From Acidobacteriota bacterium (GTDB lineage: Bacteria > Acidobacteriota > Thermoanaerobaculia > UBA5066 > Gp7-AA6), in the NCBI GenBank assembly GCA_020199905.1, contig JAIVJS010000073.1, positions 1 to 64,000 on the forward strand: a stretch of DNA of 64,000 bases. Direction: 5' to 3'. The notes beneath the pieces were generated by a model. That model searched no databases and was not told the DNA's origin. It saw nothing but the letters and a program-made list of their open reading frames with translations. The translations under genes were made by a program, and so were the position numbers. Below are positions 34,630 to 43,358 of the stretch, one piece after another (positions within the stretch are counted from its first letter, which is position 1; each line of letters begins with the position of its first letter).

Positions 34630-35967
34630 TCAGGGTTCCGCAAAGACCGCGGACATCGCATCGTCCAGAGCCTGTAGCCCTTCGAGAGCGGTTTCCTCAT
34701 CGATGACCAGGGGCGGATTGATGCGAATCGAGGACGAGTAGCACATGGACACGAGTCCCCGCCGGAGGCATTCCTGGAAGAGAGCGCGGGTCCACCTCTT
34801 CTCCAGCGGTTCCTTCGTCGTGCGATCCGACACCAGCTCTATGCCGAGAAGGAGTCCGCGCCCTCGAACGTCGCCGATGAACCGGTGTCGCTCCTTCATC
34901 TCCTCCAGCCGGGCGAGCATCACTCGGCCGACGCGGTCCGCGTTTTCCGCCAGCTTCTCCCCGATCAGGATCTCGAGCGAAGCGAGCCCCGCGGCGGCGG
35001 CGAGCGGATTGCCTCCATAGGACGAGGAGCTCCCGCTCGGATTGGAGAACGGCGCGTGCGCCGTCAGGGCGTCGGTCGAGACGACGCCGGCGAGCGGGAA
35101 CCCGCCCCCGATTCCCTTTCCGACCGTGAGCACGTCCGGAACGATCCCTTCGTGGTCGCATGCCCACGTCCGTCCCGTGCGTCCGAATCCCGTGAGCATC
35201 TCGTCCGCGATGAAGAGCGCGCCGTTTTCGCGCGCGACCTCGCGCACGGCGGGGAGGAATCCGGCGGGTGGAATGACGTTGCCGGCGGTTCCCTGGATCG
35301 GCTCGATGATGATCGCCGCGATCTCTCCGCCCGTGTCTTCCCGGATCGTCCGGCGCAACTCTTCGACGCAGGCGAGCCCGCAGTCCGGATACTCGAGCTT
35401 CAGGGGACAGCGGTAGCAATTGGCGTAGGGAGCGGTGTAGAGACCCGGCACGAAGGGCCCGAGCTGATGCTTGAATTCCCCGGAGAGCAGGGGGAGGACG
35501 CCGCCCGTTTTTCCGTGGAAGGCGCCCGTGAACCCGATGAACTCGAACTTCCGGGTGGCGGACTTGGCCAGCCGGAACGCCGCCTCGACGGCCTCGGCTC
35601 CCCCGGAGAAGAGCTGGATGCGCGAGAGCCCCGGCGGCGTGACGGTCGCCAAAAGCTCCAGAAATCGCGTGCGGACTTCCGTCGTGAAGCTTCCGAACGT
35701 CAGTTCCTCGAGTTGCTTCTTCAGGCTCTCGACGTAGTGGGGATGGCAGTGGCCGACGCTCCCAACGCCGATCCCGGCGACGAAGTCGATGTACTCGTTG
35801 CGGTCCTCGTCGAAGAGCCGCGTCCCCCGGCCCCGCGCCATCGCGAGACCCGAGTAAAGCGCGATCGACTGCAGTCCCGGGGCCATGTGCGCGCTTTCGC
35901 GCGCGAAGAGCTCGCGGGACCGCGGCCCCGCCATCGTCTCCGCCTGGTCCCCCATGACCTTCGTCAT
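34630..35967 (-). CDS. class III PLP aminotransferase (GabT/ArgD/acetylornithine type)
   Basis: 445 residues, usual length. The signatures are clean: FDEDRNEYIDFVAGIGVGSV GH near 50-72, FSGGAEAVEAAFRLAK (~119), GFTGAFHGKTGG (~143), the PLP Asp in FIADEMLTGFGRTGRTW (~249), and the PLP Lys in VLTVGKGIGGGFPLAG (~279). A Cys-rich insert NCYRCPLKLEYPDCGLACVE (~183-202) lies before the PLP site. The start ATG 35967 overlaps the ATP-grasp stop. The amino acceptor is unknown: omega-amino acids are usual for the class, but the neighbouring dehydrogenase and inositol genes suggest a keto-cyclitol or keto-sugar. Confidence 0.9.
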   Translation of the reverse strand: MTKVMGDQAETMAGPRSRELFARESAHMAPGLQSIALYSGLAMARGRGTRLFDEDRNEYIDFVAGIGVGSVGHCHPHYVESLKKQLEELTFGSFTTEVRTRFLELLATVTPPGLSRIQLFSGGAEAVEAAFRLAKSATRKFEFIGFTGAFHGKTGGVLPLLSGEFKHQLGPFVPGLYTAPYANCYRCPLKLEYPDCGLACVEELRRTIREDTGGEIAAIIIEPIQGTAGNVIPPAGFLPAVREVARENGALFIADEMLTGFGRTGRTWACDHEGIVPDVLTVGKGIGGGFPLAGVVSTDALTAHAPFSNPSGSSSSYGGNPLAAAAGLASLEILIGEKLAENADRVGRVMLARLEEMKERHRFIGDVRGRGLLLGIELVSDRTTKEPLEKRWTRALFQECLRRGLVSMCYSSSIRINPPLVIDEETALEGLQALDDAMSAVFAEP

Positions 35968-36830
35968 TCTGTCACTCCGGTTCGGACGTGCGAGCGGAAA
36001 CGGGCCGCGAGAAACGCCGCGATCCGCGCGGCCGCGGTCTCACGAAAGAGCGCGAAGCTCGGCCAGGCATTCAGGTCGATCACGACGGGATCGCCGCCGG
36101 GGGGGACGATAGCGTCACCCCCCCAGACATCCAGCTCGAGCGCGCCGGCCGCGCCTTCGGCCGCACGCCGCAGCGCCGCCGGATCGAAAGGATGGTTTTC
36201 GAGGTCCTGGTCGCGATGGTAGAACCACTCGAACCACGCGGGCGCCCCCGGCTCGGGCGCCGCGACTCCGTAGAACTTCACGAGATCGCCGGGAACGTGC
36301 TCCTGGAGGAGCGCCCGGGCGACTCCGCGCCGGGAGAAATCCCGCAGCGCCAAAAGCGCGGCGGCGGTGTCCGGAGGCCGGAGGACGTCGCCCTCTTCGG
36401 TCGCGTGAACGTCCCCGCGCTTGATCCAGAGACCTCCGAGGTCGATGGCGTCGCCGGGTCCGAGGGGCGGCCGCTCGGACGTCGAGACCAGAACGCTCGC
36501 GGGAAACCGGACGCCCTCGCGCGCAAAGATGGCGGCCGTCCGGTCGCGGTATGTGTTGCGCACTCCCGCGGGACGGTTCAGGACACAGGCTCCCTCCGCC
36601 TCCCAGCCGGCGAGCCTCTCCAGGACAGGCAGACGCTCGCACATCACGAAAAGCGATTCGGGCCGCTCCTTTCCGCCGCCCGTGAGCTCTTCCGCGGTCG
36701 TGAGGGAGACGGAAAAGCCCTGCCGCTCGAGGCATCCGGCGACCGCCCTCAGGATCAACGCGTCGTCCGTCTCGCGTCCGGGCGAATGAACGAGCTCCCG
36801 GTAAATGCCCCAGGCCCGCTCCGCTGTCAC
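35964..36830 (-). CDS. ATP-grasp enzyme (ITPK/RimK-like)
   Basis: 288 residues from GTG 36830, which overlaps the nucleotidyltransferase stop (GTGA); a much longer upstream frame is antisense noise. The ATP-grasp core is readable: GLWIKRGDVHATEEGDVLRP (first ATP lysine region, ~155-175), LLQEHVPGDLVKFYGV (~203-218), LDVWGGDAIVPPGGDPVVID and LNAWPSFALFRE (Mg-binding Asp and Asn, ~255-275). The VVIDLNAWPSF ending is close to that of inositol 1,3,4-trisphosphate 5/6-kinase-like proteins. It could phosphorylate a cyclitol or ligate an amino acid to an amino group. The position in an inositol operon favours the first, but sequence alone does not decide. Confidence 0.7.
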   Translation of the reverse strand: MTAERAWGIYRELVHSPGRETDDALILRAVAGCLERQGFSVSLTTAEELTGGGKERPESLFVMCERLPVLERLAGWEAEGACVLNRPAGVRNTYRDRTAAIFAREGVRFPASVLVSTSERPPLGPGDAIDLGGLWIKRGDVHATEEGDVLRPPDTAAALLALRDFSRRGVARALLQEHVPGDLVKFYGVAAPEPGAPAWFEWFYHRDQDLENHPFDPAALRRAAEGAAGALELDVWGGDAIVPPGGDPVVIDLNAWPSFALFRETAAARIAAFLAARFRSHVRTGVTE

Positions 36831-37546
36831 GAAGACGTCTCTGCCGACGCGGACCGCCGGCGCGCCAGCTCTTCCGCGACCGCCACGTCCCGTCCACGGT
36901 CCACATCGACGACCTTCCCGACGGAAACCGCCCGGACGGGCTCTTCCTGACGGACGAGCCAGTGAAGAAACTCGCGCAGTCGGTCCGCGGGGGCGTCCGC
37001 CGCGAGCTCGCGGGCCCGGGCGGAAAAGAGATACGCGCCGGCGGTGACGCAATCGCCCCCCTCGCCTCCGAGCGCCTCGACCGCGCCATCGCCGCGCGTT
37101 CTCACCCAGAGCGGCCGCTCGTCGTCCACGAACCGGGTGACCGCGAGGACGGTGGAGTCGGCGGGCGTCGCGACCGCGGCACGCACGAACCCGGCAAAGT
37201 CCTCGGGGAGCCACCAGCCGTCGACCGTGGAAAAGAGGATTCGGCCGGCCGGGATCCTGGCTGAGAGCGCCCGGAAGCTCTCGAACGACGAGGACGTCCT
37301 CCGCAGGAGGATGTCGATCTCCGCACCGGGAAAGCGCGACCGGACGAAGGCGGCGCAGTCCTCCTCCGAATCGCTGAAGATGATGGCGAGCCGAGTCACG
37401 CCGGAAGCCAGGAAGTTCGAGATGGCGTGCTCGATCAGCGGAACGCCGGCCACCCGAACGAGCGGCTTGGGCCCGTCCCAGCCGTCCGAGCGCAGGCGGC
37501 TGCCTTCCCCCGCCGCGAGGATCGCTCCGAAGACCGGGGCGGTCAC
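36827..37546 (-). CDS. MobA-like/sugar-1-phosphate nucleotidyltransferase
   Basis: 239 residues from GTG 37546 (GTGA overlap with the HAD gene). The NTP fold opens with GAILAAGEGSRLRSDGWDGP KPLVRVAGVPLIEHA, holding the nucleotide loop and the substrate Lys, followed by FSTVDGWWLPEDF (metal Asp, usual position of the middle motif) and VVDVDRGRDVAVAEEL near the end. Such enzymes make CDP- or UDP-activated sugars and alditols, or CDP-inositol in inositol-lipid pathways. It would supply the active N-terminal function that the downstream CDP-alcohol transferase has lost. Confidence 0.85.
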   Translation of the reverse strand: MTAPVFGAILAAGEGSRLRSDGWDGPKPLVRVAGVPLIEHAISNFLASGVTRLAIIFSDSEEDCAAFVRSRFPGAEIDILLRRTSSSFESFRALSARIPAGRILFSTVDGWWLPEDFAGFVRAAVATPADSTVLAVTRFVDDERPLWVRTRGDGAVEALGGEGGDCVTAGAYLFSARARELAADAPADRLREFLHWLVRQEEPVRAVSVGKVVDVDRGRDVAVAEELARRRSASAETSS

Positions 37547-38244
37547 GGCAGGATCCCGCAGAGGTCCTCGAGGCGCCCGATTTCGGCGTCCCCAGGGCAG
37601 CAGAGAGAAGGCGCCGCGCCGTTTGTGGCGCGCAGCAGGACGTGCCGCATCCCGACGCCTCGTGCGCCCGCCATGTCGCGGGGGATCGAATCGCCGACGA
37701 AAATGGCGGCCGGCGCACCGACTTCGAGCGCCGCGAGGGCCGCTTCGAAGATGGCCGGCGCGGGCTTCGAGCAGCCGACGACCACCGAGTCGATCGAGGC
37801 CAGAAAGAATCGGGCAATCCCGGCCTCTTCGCACACGCTCTGCAGGTTGCCGTAGAAGTTGGACACGATCCCGAGCCGGTAGGAAGCAGAAAGCCTTCCC
37901 AGCAGGTCAGCCCGGCGCGCGAGCGTCCCGCGCGTCTCCTCCGCGAACCGGCGGCCGGCGCGCTCGGCGGCGGCGGCTCCGGCGCCGAGCCGGGCCGCGA
38001 CTCCCCGGCTCAGGAGAGCGATCGTCTCCGAAAGGAGGAACGACGGGGGGATCGTTCCGACGAGCGCGTCGTCTGCGGCGTAAAAAGCGGGATCAAAGCG
38101 CGTCCGCGGGGTCTCTCCCGCTTCCTCGCTCCAGATGCGGAAGAAGCGCTCCTTCCACGGCTCGCCGTCCGAATCGAGGGTGCCGCCGAAATCGAAGAGC
38201 ACGGCCTCGGGCCGCGGCCCCAACACCGGTAAAGCGCGCGTCAC
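37543..38244 (-). CDS. HAD-superfamily phosphatase-like hydrolase
   Basis: 233 residues from GTG 38244 (overlaps the flippase-like stop). Motif I is VLFDFGGTLDSDG, with the second Asp of DxD replaced by Gly, as in many HAD proteins of this branch. Motif II lies in LGIVSNFYGNLQ, motif III is VGCSKPAPAIFEAAL with the Lys, and motif IV is IFVGDSIPRDMAGA. An alpha-helical cap is present (~25-95). A phosphatase acting on the inositol or amino-cyclitol phosphate of the operon is the likely job. The missing general acid would lower but not abolish activity. Confidence 0.85.
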   Translation of the reverse strand: MTRALPVLGPRPEAVLFDFGGTLDSDGEPWKERFFRIWSEEAGETPRTRFDPAFYAADDALVGTIPPSFLLSETIALLSRGVAARLGAGAAAAERAGRRFAEETRGTLARRADLLGRLSASYRLGIVSNFYGNLQSVCEEAGIARFFLASIDSVVVGCSKPAPAIFEAALAALEVGAPAAIFVGDSIPRDMAGARGVGMRHVLLRATNGAAPSLCCPGDAEIGRLEDLCGILP

Positions 38245-39350
38245 GGGTTGGACTCCGGCGCGGGAATGGAAGCGACGAGGGACGCCGGCCGGGGAGGCGC
38301 GGCGCCGCCCGGGCCGCGGCCGAAGGCGGCCCGTCCCGAAGCTCCCGCCAGAACGACAAGCCCGGGAAGAATCCACGCGAGCTCCCTCGCGCGGCGCAGC
38401 AACGCGTAAGCGGCGCCCTGCGGCGCGGGCAGCCCGAGAAGCACGAAGACGGCGACACGAATCCCCTCCGCGGTCCCGATCCGGCCCGGCACGAACAGGA
38501 AGACATTGTTGAGCGTCATCGCGAGCGCCTCGACGGCAAACGCCGCTGCCCAGCCCGCGTGCGGAGTCAGGAGCCGGAGGAGGATCCGCGTCTCGAGGAG
38601 CCCGCCGCACCAGCCGAGGAAGCACCAGGCAACCGCGGCGGCAAAACGGCGGGGGTGCATCCGGTAGAAATCCCGGATGCGCAGGTCGACCGCGCGTGCC
38701 GGGCGGCGGAACCGCCCGAGGCGGCGGCCGAGCGGCTTCCAGCGCGCCATCCGGTCGAGCAGCGGCGCATAGGTGCCGCGCTGCAGCGCCCACGTCATCA
38801 GGGCGAGCAGGAGGCCCAGACCTCCCGTTGCGGCCAGAGCGCCGGCGCTCGCCGGGAGCGGGAGCCGAAATCTCGTGAGCGCGACGCCGACTCCGGCGCA
38901 GACGAACAGCCACTGAGCCAGAAGGTCCGCGTGCTTGTGGATGGTGACGGAGGAGAGCGCCGCCTCAGGCGCCGCCATCCCGCGGAGGAGCGGCACTTTG
39001 AGAGGCTCTCCCGCGACATTGCCCGGCACGAGCGTGTTGGCGGCGTCCCCCGCGAGGTAAACCGCCAACAGCCTGGGAAACTGCCGCCACGAAGGGAGGG
39101 GATCGATCACCGCGCGCCAGCCCAGGGCGAACGCGGCCTGCGCGAGCGTGTAGAGGACGATGAGAAGAGGGAACCAGGCGCCCACGCGCGAGACGTTCCA
39201 CACGATTTCCCGCCAGCCGGCGGAGGCGAACACGAAGACGCCCAGCGAAAGGCCGGCGACGGCGAGGACCGCCGGGAGCGCGCGCGAGCGGAGACGGGAG
39301 GGGTTCGAGCCGAAGCCGCTCCGCGGCTTTTCGATCGGAGGCGAAGACAC
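38241..39350 (-). CDS. lysylphosphatidylglycerol-synthase TM-region (UPF0104)-like membrane protein
   Basis: 369 residues from GTG 39350, 8 bp after the ispH stop. Eight or so helices; the family marks are LVPGNVAGEPLKVPLLRGM (~110-128) and VFLFVPGRIGTAEGIRVAVF (~270-290), with the pattern P-G-x2-G-x-x-E on both halves. Relatives are the membrane part of MprF, GtrA-like and flippase-like proteins that move lipids between leaflets. In this operon, transbilayer movement of the finished lipid is a fair inference. Helices start at about residue 20 after a Pro/Arg-rich tail. Confidence 0.82.
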   Translation of the reverse strand: MSSPPIEKPRSGFGSNPSRLRSRALPAVLAVAGLSLGVFVFASAGWREIVWNVSRVGAWFPLLIVLYTLAQAAFALGWRAVIDPLPSWRQFPRLLAVYLAGDAANTLVPGNVAGEPLKVPLLRGMAAPEAALSSVTIHKHADLLAQWLFVCAGVGVALTRFRLPLPASAGALAATGGLGLLLALMTWALQRGTYAPLLDRMARWKPLGRRLGRFRRPARAVDLRIRDFYRMHPRRFAAAVAWCFLGWCGGLLETRILLRLLTPHAGWAAAFAVEALAMTLNNVFLFVPGRIGTAEGIRVAVFVLLGLPAPQGAAYALLRRARELAWILPGLVVLAGASGRAAFGRGPGGAAPPRPASLVASIPAPESNP

Positions 39351-39358
39351 GATCCCGC

Positions 39359-40342
39359 TCAGGGCAGCCTGGACCGCGCAGGCAGCAGCGCCTTCAGCTC
39401 CAGGGGAAGGGAAAAGGTGACGTTCTCCCGAACGGTCTCGAACTCCCGGACTGAATCGACCCCGAGCGACCTTCGGGCGTAGTCCACCACCTCCTGCACG
39501 AGGATCTCCGGCGCCGAAGCGCTCGCCGTCAGGCCGAGGACGCGAACGCCTTCGAGCCACCGAGCGTCGATGTCGCCGGCGCCCTCGATGAGATGGGAGG
39601 GAATCCCCTGGCCGAGTGCCACTTCGCAGAGTCGCAGTGAGTTCGAACTGTTCGGCGCTCCGAGAACCAGGAGCGTCTCAACGTGCGGCGCCATCGCGCG
39701 CACGGCGTCCTGGCGGTTCTGAGTCGCGTAACAGATGTCGCCCCTGGCGGGCGAGACGAGCGCCGGAAAGCGTCGCTGGAGCACCGCGGCGATCTCGCGC
39801 GTGTCGTCGACCGAGAGAGTCGTCTGCGTCAAATACGCGACGCGCTCGGGATCGGGAACCTCCACGCTTTCCGCATCCTCTTTCGTGCCGACGAGGCGAA
39901 TCGAGTCGCGGGCTTCTCCCAGGGTGCCTATGGTCTCGTCATGCTTCTCGTGGCCGATCAGGATGATCGTGTAGCCGCGCCGGGCGAAGTGGATCGCCTC
40001 GACGTGGACTTTGGTGACGAGCGGGCACGTCGCGTCGATGGTTCGCAGCCGCTTACGCGTCGCCTGCTCGCGCACCCCCGGCGAGACGCCGTGAGCCGAG
40101 TAGATGAGCCACGCCCCGTCCGGAGCTTCGTGAACTTCCTCGACGAAGCGAGCGCCCTTCTCTCGAAGCTCGTCCACGACGTAGCGGTTGTGGATGATCT
40201 CCTTCCGGACGTACACGGGCCCGTCGCAGATCTCGATCGGCCGCTGGACCACGTCGATGGCACGAACGACGCCCGCGCAGAAGCCGCGAAGCCCGGCGAC
40301 GAGCAGTGTCCGTCCAAGGGCGGGCGCCTCCGCGGGAGTCAC
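39359..40342 (-). CDS. ispH: 4-hydroxy-3-methylbut-2-enyl diphosphate reductase
   Basis: Last enzyme of the MEP pathway; it reduces HMBPP to IPP and DMAPP with a 4Fe-4S cluster. 327 residues from GTG 40342 (GTGA overlap with dxs). The cluster cysteines are seen in LRGFCAGVVRAI (Cys22), IDATCPLVTKVH (~105) and DICYATQNRQDAV (~200). Other marks are YSAHGVSPGVREQA, GHEKHDETIGTLGEA, AYLTQTTLSVDDT and LVLGAPNSSNSLRLCEVA. Directly after dxs, so first and last steps of the pathway are made together at the head of this operon; the other MEP genes are not in the window. Confidence 0.95.
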   Translation of the reverse strand: MTPAEAPALGRTLLVAGLRGFCAGVVRAIDVVQRPIEICDGPVYVRKEIIHNRYVVDELREKGARFVEEVHEAPDGAWLIYSAHGVSPGVREQATRKRLRTIDATCPLVTKVHVEAIHFARRGYTIILIGHEKHDETIGTLGEARDSIRLVGTKEDAESVEVPDPERVAYLTQTTLSVDDTREIAAVLQRRFPALVSPARGDICYATQNRQDAVRAMAPHVETLLVLGAPNSSNSLRLCEVALGQGIPSHLIEGAGDIDARWLEGVRVLGLTASASAPEILVQEVVDYARRSLGVDSVREFETVRENVTFSLPLELKALLPARSRLP

Positions 40343-42333
40343 CAGGAAACCGTTTCCACCAGGTCCTGGTCGAGCTTGGAACGCTTCGCGGCGTCGCCGG
40401 CGGCCGAGCGCGCGAGCTCGGGCGACAGCGCCAGGACGCGGTCCGCGACGCCGTCGGGATCGAGCCCGAAATTTTTCCGCTGCAGAGCCTGGGGAGAGTG
40501 CTCGACGAACTGATCCGGGATCGCGTGAACCCGGACCCGCGACGCCGGGAGCCCGAGCGCCTGCGCGGCCTCGAGCACGCCGCTCCCGAACCCTCCCGCC
40601 GCCAGGTGCTCTTCGACGGTGACGATCCGCGGAACCATCTCGAAGACCCGCGCGAGAAGCTCGCGGTCGAGCGGTTTGGCAAACCGCGCGTTGACGACGC
40701 CGCATGAGACGCCGCGGGCGGCGAGCAGAGCCGCCGCCTCCACGGCGACGGGGACCATCGATCCGTAGGCGAGGAGGCACACATCGCTCCCCTCCGAGAG
40801 GATCTCGCCGCGCCCCCGCGGAATCTCCCGAAGCTCTTCGTCGAGCGGAGCGCCGACGCCGAGCCCCCGGGGATAGCGCACCGCCCACGGCCGGCCGGAG
40901 CGGATCGCGGTGAAGAGCATGTGCTGAAGCTCGTTCTCGTCCCTGGGGGCGGCGACCGTCATGTTGGGGATACACCGCGTGAACGCGATGTCGAAGATCC
41001 CCTGGTGCGTCTTGCCGTCGTCGCCCACCAGGCCTGCCCGGTCGATGCAGACCGTCACCGGCAGGTTCTGCAGCGCGACGTCGTGGATCAGCTGGTCGAA
41101 GGACCTCTGGAGAAACGTCGAATAGATGGAGACGACGGGCTTCCAGCCCTCCTTCGCCATTCCGGCCGCCATGATGACCGCATGCTCCTCGGCGATTCCG
41201 ACGTCGTACACGCGCTCGGGGAACCGCTTCTTGACTTCCGCGAGCCCCGTCCCTTCGAGCATCGCGGCGCTGATCCCGACGATGGTCGGGTCCGCCTCCA
41301 TCATCGTGATCAGGGTCCGCGCGAAGACCTGCGAGTACGTGTATCGGGCGCCGGGGCCCGCCATGGGAGAGGGGCTGCCCGGCTGATGGAACTTCAAGGG
41401 GTTGTCCTCGGCCTGCTTGAACCCGCGTCCTTTGTGCGTGAGCGCGTGGAGCACCACGGGCGTTCCGTCCCGGGAGATGTCCCTCACGCTGCGCAGGGCC
41501 TCTTCGAGCTCGGGAAGGTTGTGTCCGTCGATCGGGCCGATGTACTGAAGTCCCATCTCCTCCCAGATCACGTTCGGGAGAAAGAGACCCTCGACGGAGG
41601 TCTTGATCTTGCGCGCGATCTCCCAGGCCTCTTCGCCGAGCGGCAGCTTGGAAATCAGCTTCTGGCCGGTCTCGGTGAGCTTCTGATACTTGGGGTTCAG
41701 GATCAGCCGGTTGCGCCAGTGCGTGAGCCAGCCGATGTTCTCCGAAATCGACCACCCGTTGTCGTTGAAGACCACGACGAGCCGCTTCGGCTTCTGATGG
41801 ACGATGTTGTTGAGCGCCTCGTAGCTCGTGCCCGAGGTCAGGGCGCCGTCCCCCACGATCGCGACGACGGAGGGCTCCGAAGGATCGTTCTGCAGAGCCG
41901 CCGCGATGCCGAGCGCGTAGCTTAAGCCCGTGCCGGCGTGGCCCGCCGCCAGGGTATCGTGCGCGCTCTCCGAAGGCTCCGCAAACCCCGACAGACCGCC
42001 CGGCGTCCGAATCGTGGAGAAGCCGTCCCGGCGCCCGGTCACGAGCTTGTGGGTGTAGCACTGGTTGGAGGTGTCCCACACGAGCCGGTCCTTCGGGCTG
42101 TCGAAGACCCGGTGGAGAGCGAGCGTCAGCTCGACGACGCCGAGATTGGAGGCGAGATGTCCGCCCGTCTTCGTGATCGTGTCGATGATGACCGTCCGGC
42201 ATTCGCCCGCGAGCTCGATCAGCTCGTCCGAGGAAAGTTTCTTCAGATCAGAGGGCGAGTCCACGCGTGCCAGGACCCCGAATCTGCCGGCCGGGGGGCC
42301 CGGAGCCGAGGAAGATTCGTCGTTTTTTTTCAT
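40339..42333 (-). CDS. dxs: 1-deoxy-D-xylulose-5-phosphate synthase
   Basis: ThDP enzyme joining pyruvate and glyceraldehyde-3-phosphate, first and often limiting step of the MEP pathway. 664 residues from ATG 42333. Signatures: GGHLASNLGVVELTLALH (~54-71), HKLVTGRRDGFSTIRTPGGL, the ThDP motif IVGDGALTSGTSYEALNNIV with the metal Asp, NDNGWSISENIG, GIAEEHAVIMAAGMA (catalytic Glu), and CIDRAGLVGDDGKTHQG. The first gene of the 13-gene operon, behind an extended -10 promoter at 42415-42423. An N-terminal extension of ~25 polar residues precedes the conserved part. Confidence 0.95.
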   Translation of the reverse strand: MKKNDESSSAPGPPAGRFGVLARVDSPSDLKKLSSDELIELAGECRTVIIDTITKTGGHLASNLGVVELTLALHRVFDSPKDRLVWDTSNQCYTHKLVTGRRDGFSTIRTPGGLSGFAEPSESAHDTLAAGHAGTGLSYALGIAAALQNDPSEPSVVAIVGDGALTSGTSYEALNNIVHQKPKRLVVVFNDNGWSISENIGWLTHWRNRLILNPKYQKLTETGQKLISKLPLGEEAWEIARKIKTSVEGLFLPNVIWEEMGLQYIGPIDGHNLPELEEALRSVRDISRDGTPVVLHALTHKGRGFKQAEDNPLKFHQPGSPSPMAGPGARYTYSQVFARTLITMMEADPTIVGISAAMLEGTGLAEVKKRFPERVYDVGIAEEHAVIMAAGMAKEGWKPVVSIYSTFLQRSFDQLIHDVALQNLPVTVCIDRAGLVGDDGKTHQGIFDIAFTRCIPNMTVAAPRDENELQHMLFTAIRSGRPWAVRYPRGLGVGAPLDEELREIPRGRGEILSEGSDVCLLAYGSMVPVAVEAAALLAARGVSCGVVNARFAKPLDRELLARVFEMVPRIVTVEEHLAAGGFGSGVLEAAQALGLPASRVRVHAIPDQFVEHSPQALQRKNFGLDPDGVADRVLALSPELARSAAGDAAKRSKLDQDLVETVSW

Positions 42334-42414
42334 GTCGCGCGCCTTCTCGAAATACGTCTGGCGGCAGCCCGAGGATGCAGGCGGCCGAGCGGCCCGCCAC
42401 CGTCCGGACGTGCA

Positions 42415-42423
42415 AATATACCA
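42415..42423 (-). promoter_or_regulatory. extended -10 promoter for the dxs operon
   Basis: On the minus strand TGGTATATT (42423 to 42415) is an extended -10 element (TGnTATATT). A clear -35 is not seen, as expected for this class. The transcript would start near 42408 with a ~75-nt leader before dxs. On the plus strand, TATACT at 42478-42483 may serve the divergent ferritin-like gene. Confidence 0.45.
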
Positions 42424-42503
42424 ACCGCCGACGGTACGGAGGCGCACAGGCCGCGGCGGCGAAGACGTCTTCCCCCCTATACTTCGGGGCCGCGGAGGAC
42501 GCC

Positions 42504-43358
42504 ATGCCGCTCGAAATCGGATCCGAGGAACACCGCCGTCTTTACTGCCGGACGTTCATCGAAACCCACAAGCCGTATCGGCCGGAGGATCTCGCCTGGC
42601 CGGACCTCGACGCGGAGGGCCTCGCGCGGCTGAAATCGCTGCCCGTGTGGAACGAAGCCGTCCGCACCGAGGCGGCGACGGCCGTCAAGGTGCAGGCGCT
42701 CGGCCGCGCGGAGAGGGACCCCGTCCTTGCCGAGGCGATCTCGCTGCAGGGATACGAGGAGGGACGGCACGCCTCGGTGATCGCCCTCCTGACGCGGCAC
42801 TACGGGATCGAGACCGACCCCTTCCCGCCGCCCGAGGAGCCGGCGAATCCGACCTGGACCTTCCTGCGAACCGGATACGGGGAATGCCTCGATTCGTTCT
42901 TCGCGTTCGGGCTCTTCGACGTCGGGCGCCGCACCGATCTCTTCGCGGCGGAGCTGATCGGACTCTTCGACCAGATCATGCAGGAGGAAGCGCGGCACAT
43001 TCTCTTCCTGGTGAACTGGGCCGCCGACCTTCGCGCGCGCCGGCCGCTGCTGGCGCGTCCGGCGTTTGACCTTCGCCGCGCCTGGAACATCGGGGCCCAG
43101 GCGTTCGACCGCGTGCGGGGCGCGATGGCCATGAAGGGCTCCGGGAACCAGACCGGATTCACGATGCAGACGCACGGACTCGTCGATCTCTCTCCGCGCT
43201 CGTTTCTCGAGCTGTGCCTGTCGGAAAACGACCGCCGCCTCTCCCCCTACGATCCGCGCCTCCTGAGGCCGTCGCTCACACCCGCCGCCGTCCGCGCCGT
43301 TCTTCGCGTCCTGCCGAAGAAGCGAAGCGAACAGGCCTTCGGTTCGACGACGTCGTAA
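42504..43358 (+). CDS. ferritin-like diiron-domain protein
   Basis: 284 residues from ATG 42504 (CGGAGGAC site upstream). Two Glu-x-x-His-type metal motifs, LQGYEEGRHASVIALL (~85) and IMQEEARHILFLVNW (~165), sit on helices at the spacing expected for a four-helix ferritin-like bundle; further acidic residues (YGECLDSFFAFGLF) could complete the diiron site. The C-terminal ~90 residues form a helical tail. Members of this group are poorly studied, and oxygenation or desaturation of lipids is possible. It is divergent from dxs and shares its promoter region. Confidence 0.7.
   Translation: MPLEIGSEEHRRLYCRTFIETHKPYRPEDLAWPDLDAEGLARLKSLPVWNEAVRTEAATAVKVQALGRAERDPVLAEAISLQGYEEGRHASVIALLTRHYGIETDPFPPPEEPANPTWTFLRTGYGECLDSFFAFGLFDVGRRTDLFAAELIGLFDQIMQEEARHILFLVNWAADLRARRPLLARPAFDLRRAWNIGAQAFDRVRGAMAMKGSGNQTGFTMQTHGLVDLSPRSFLELCLSENDRRLSPYDPRLLRPSLTPAAVRAVLRVLPKKRSEQAFGSTTS

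Noticed and set aside
40343-42202. long upstream extension of the ispH frame
   Set aside because: It runs through dxs in another frame; the real ispH start is GTG 40342, overlapping the dxs stop.
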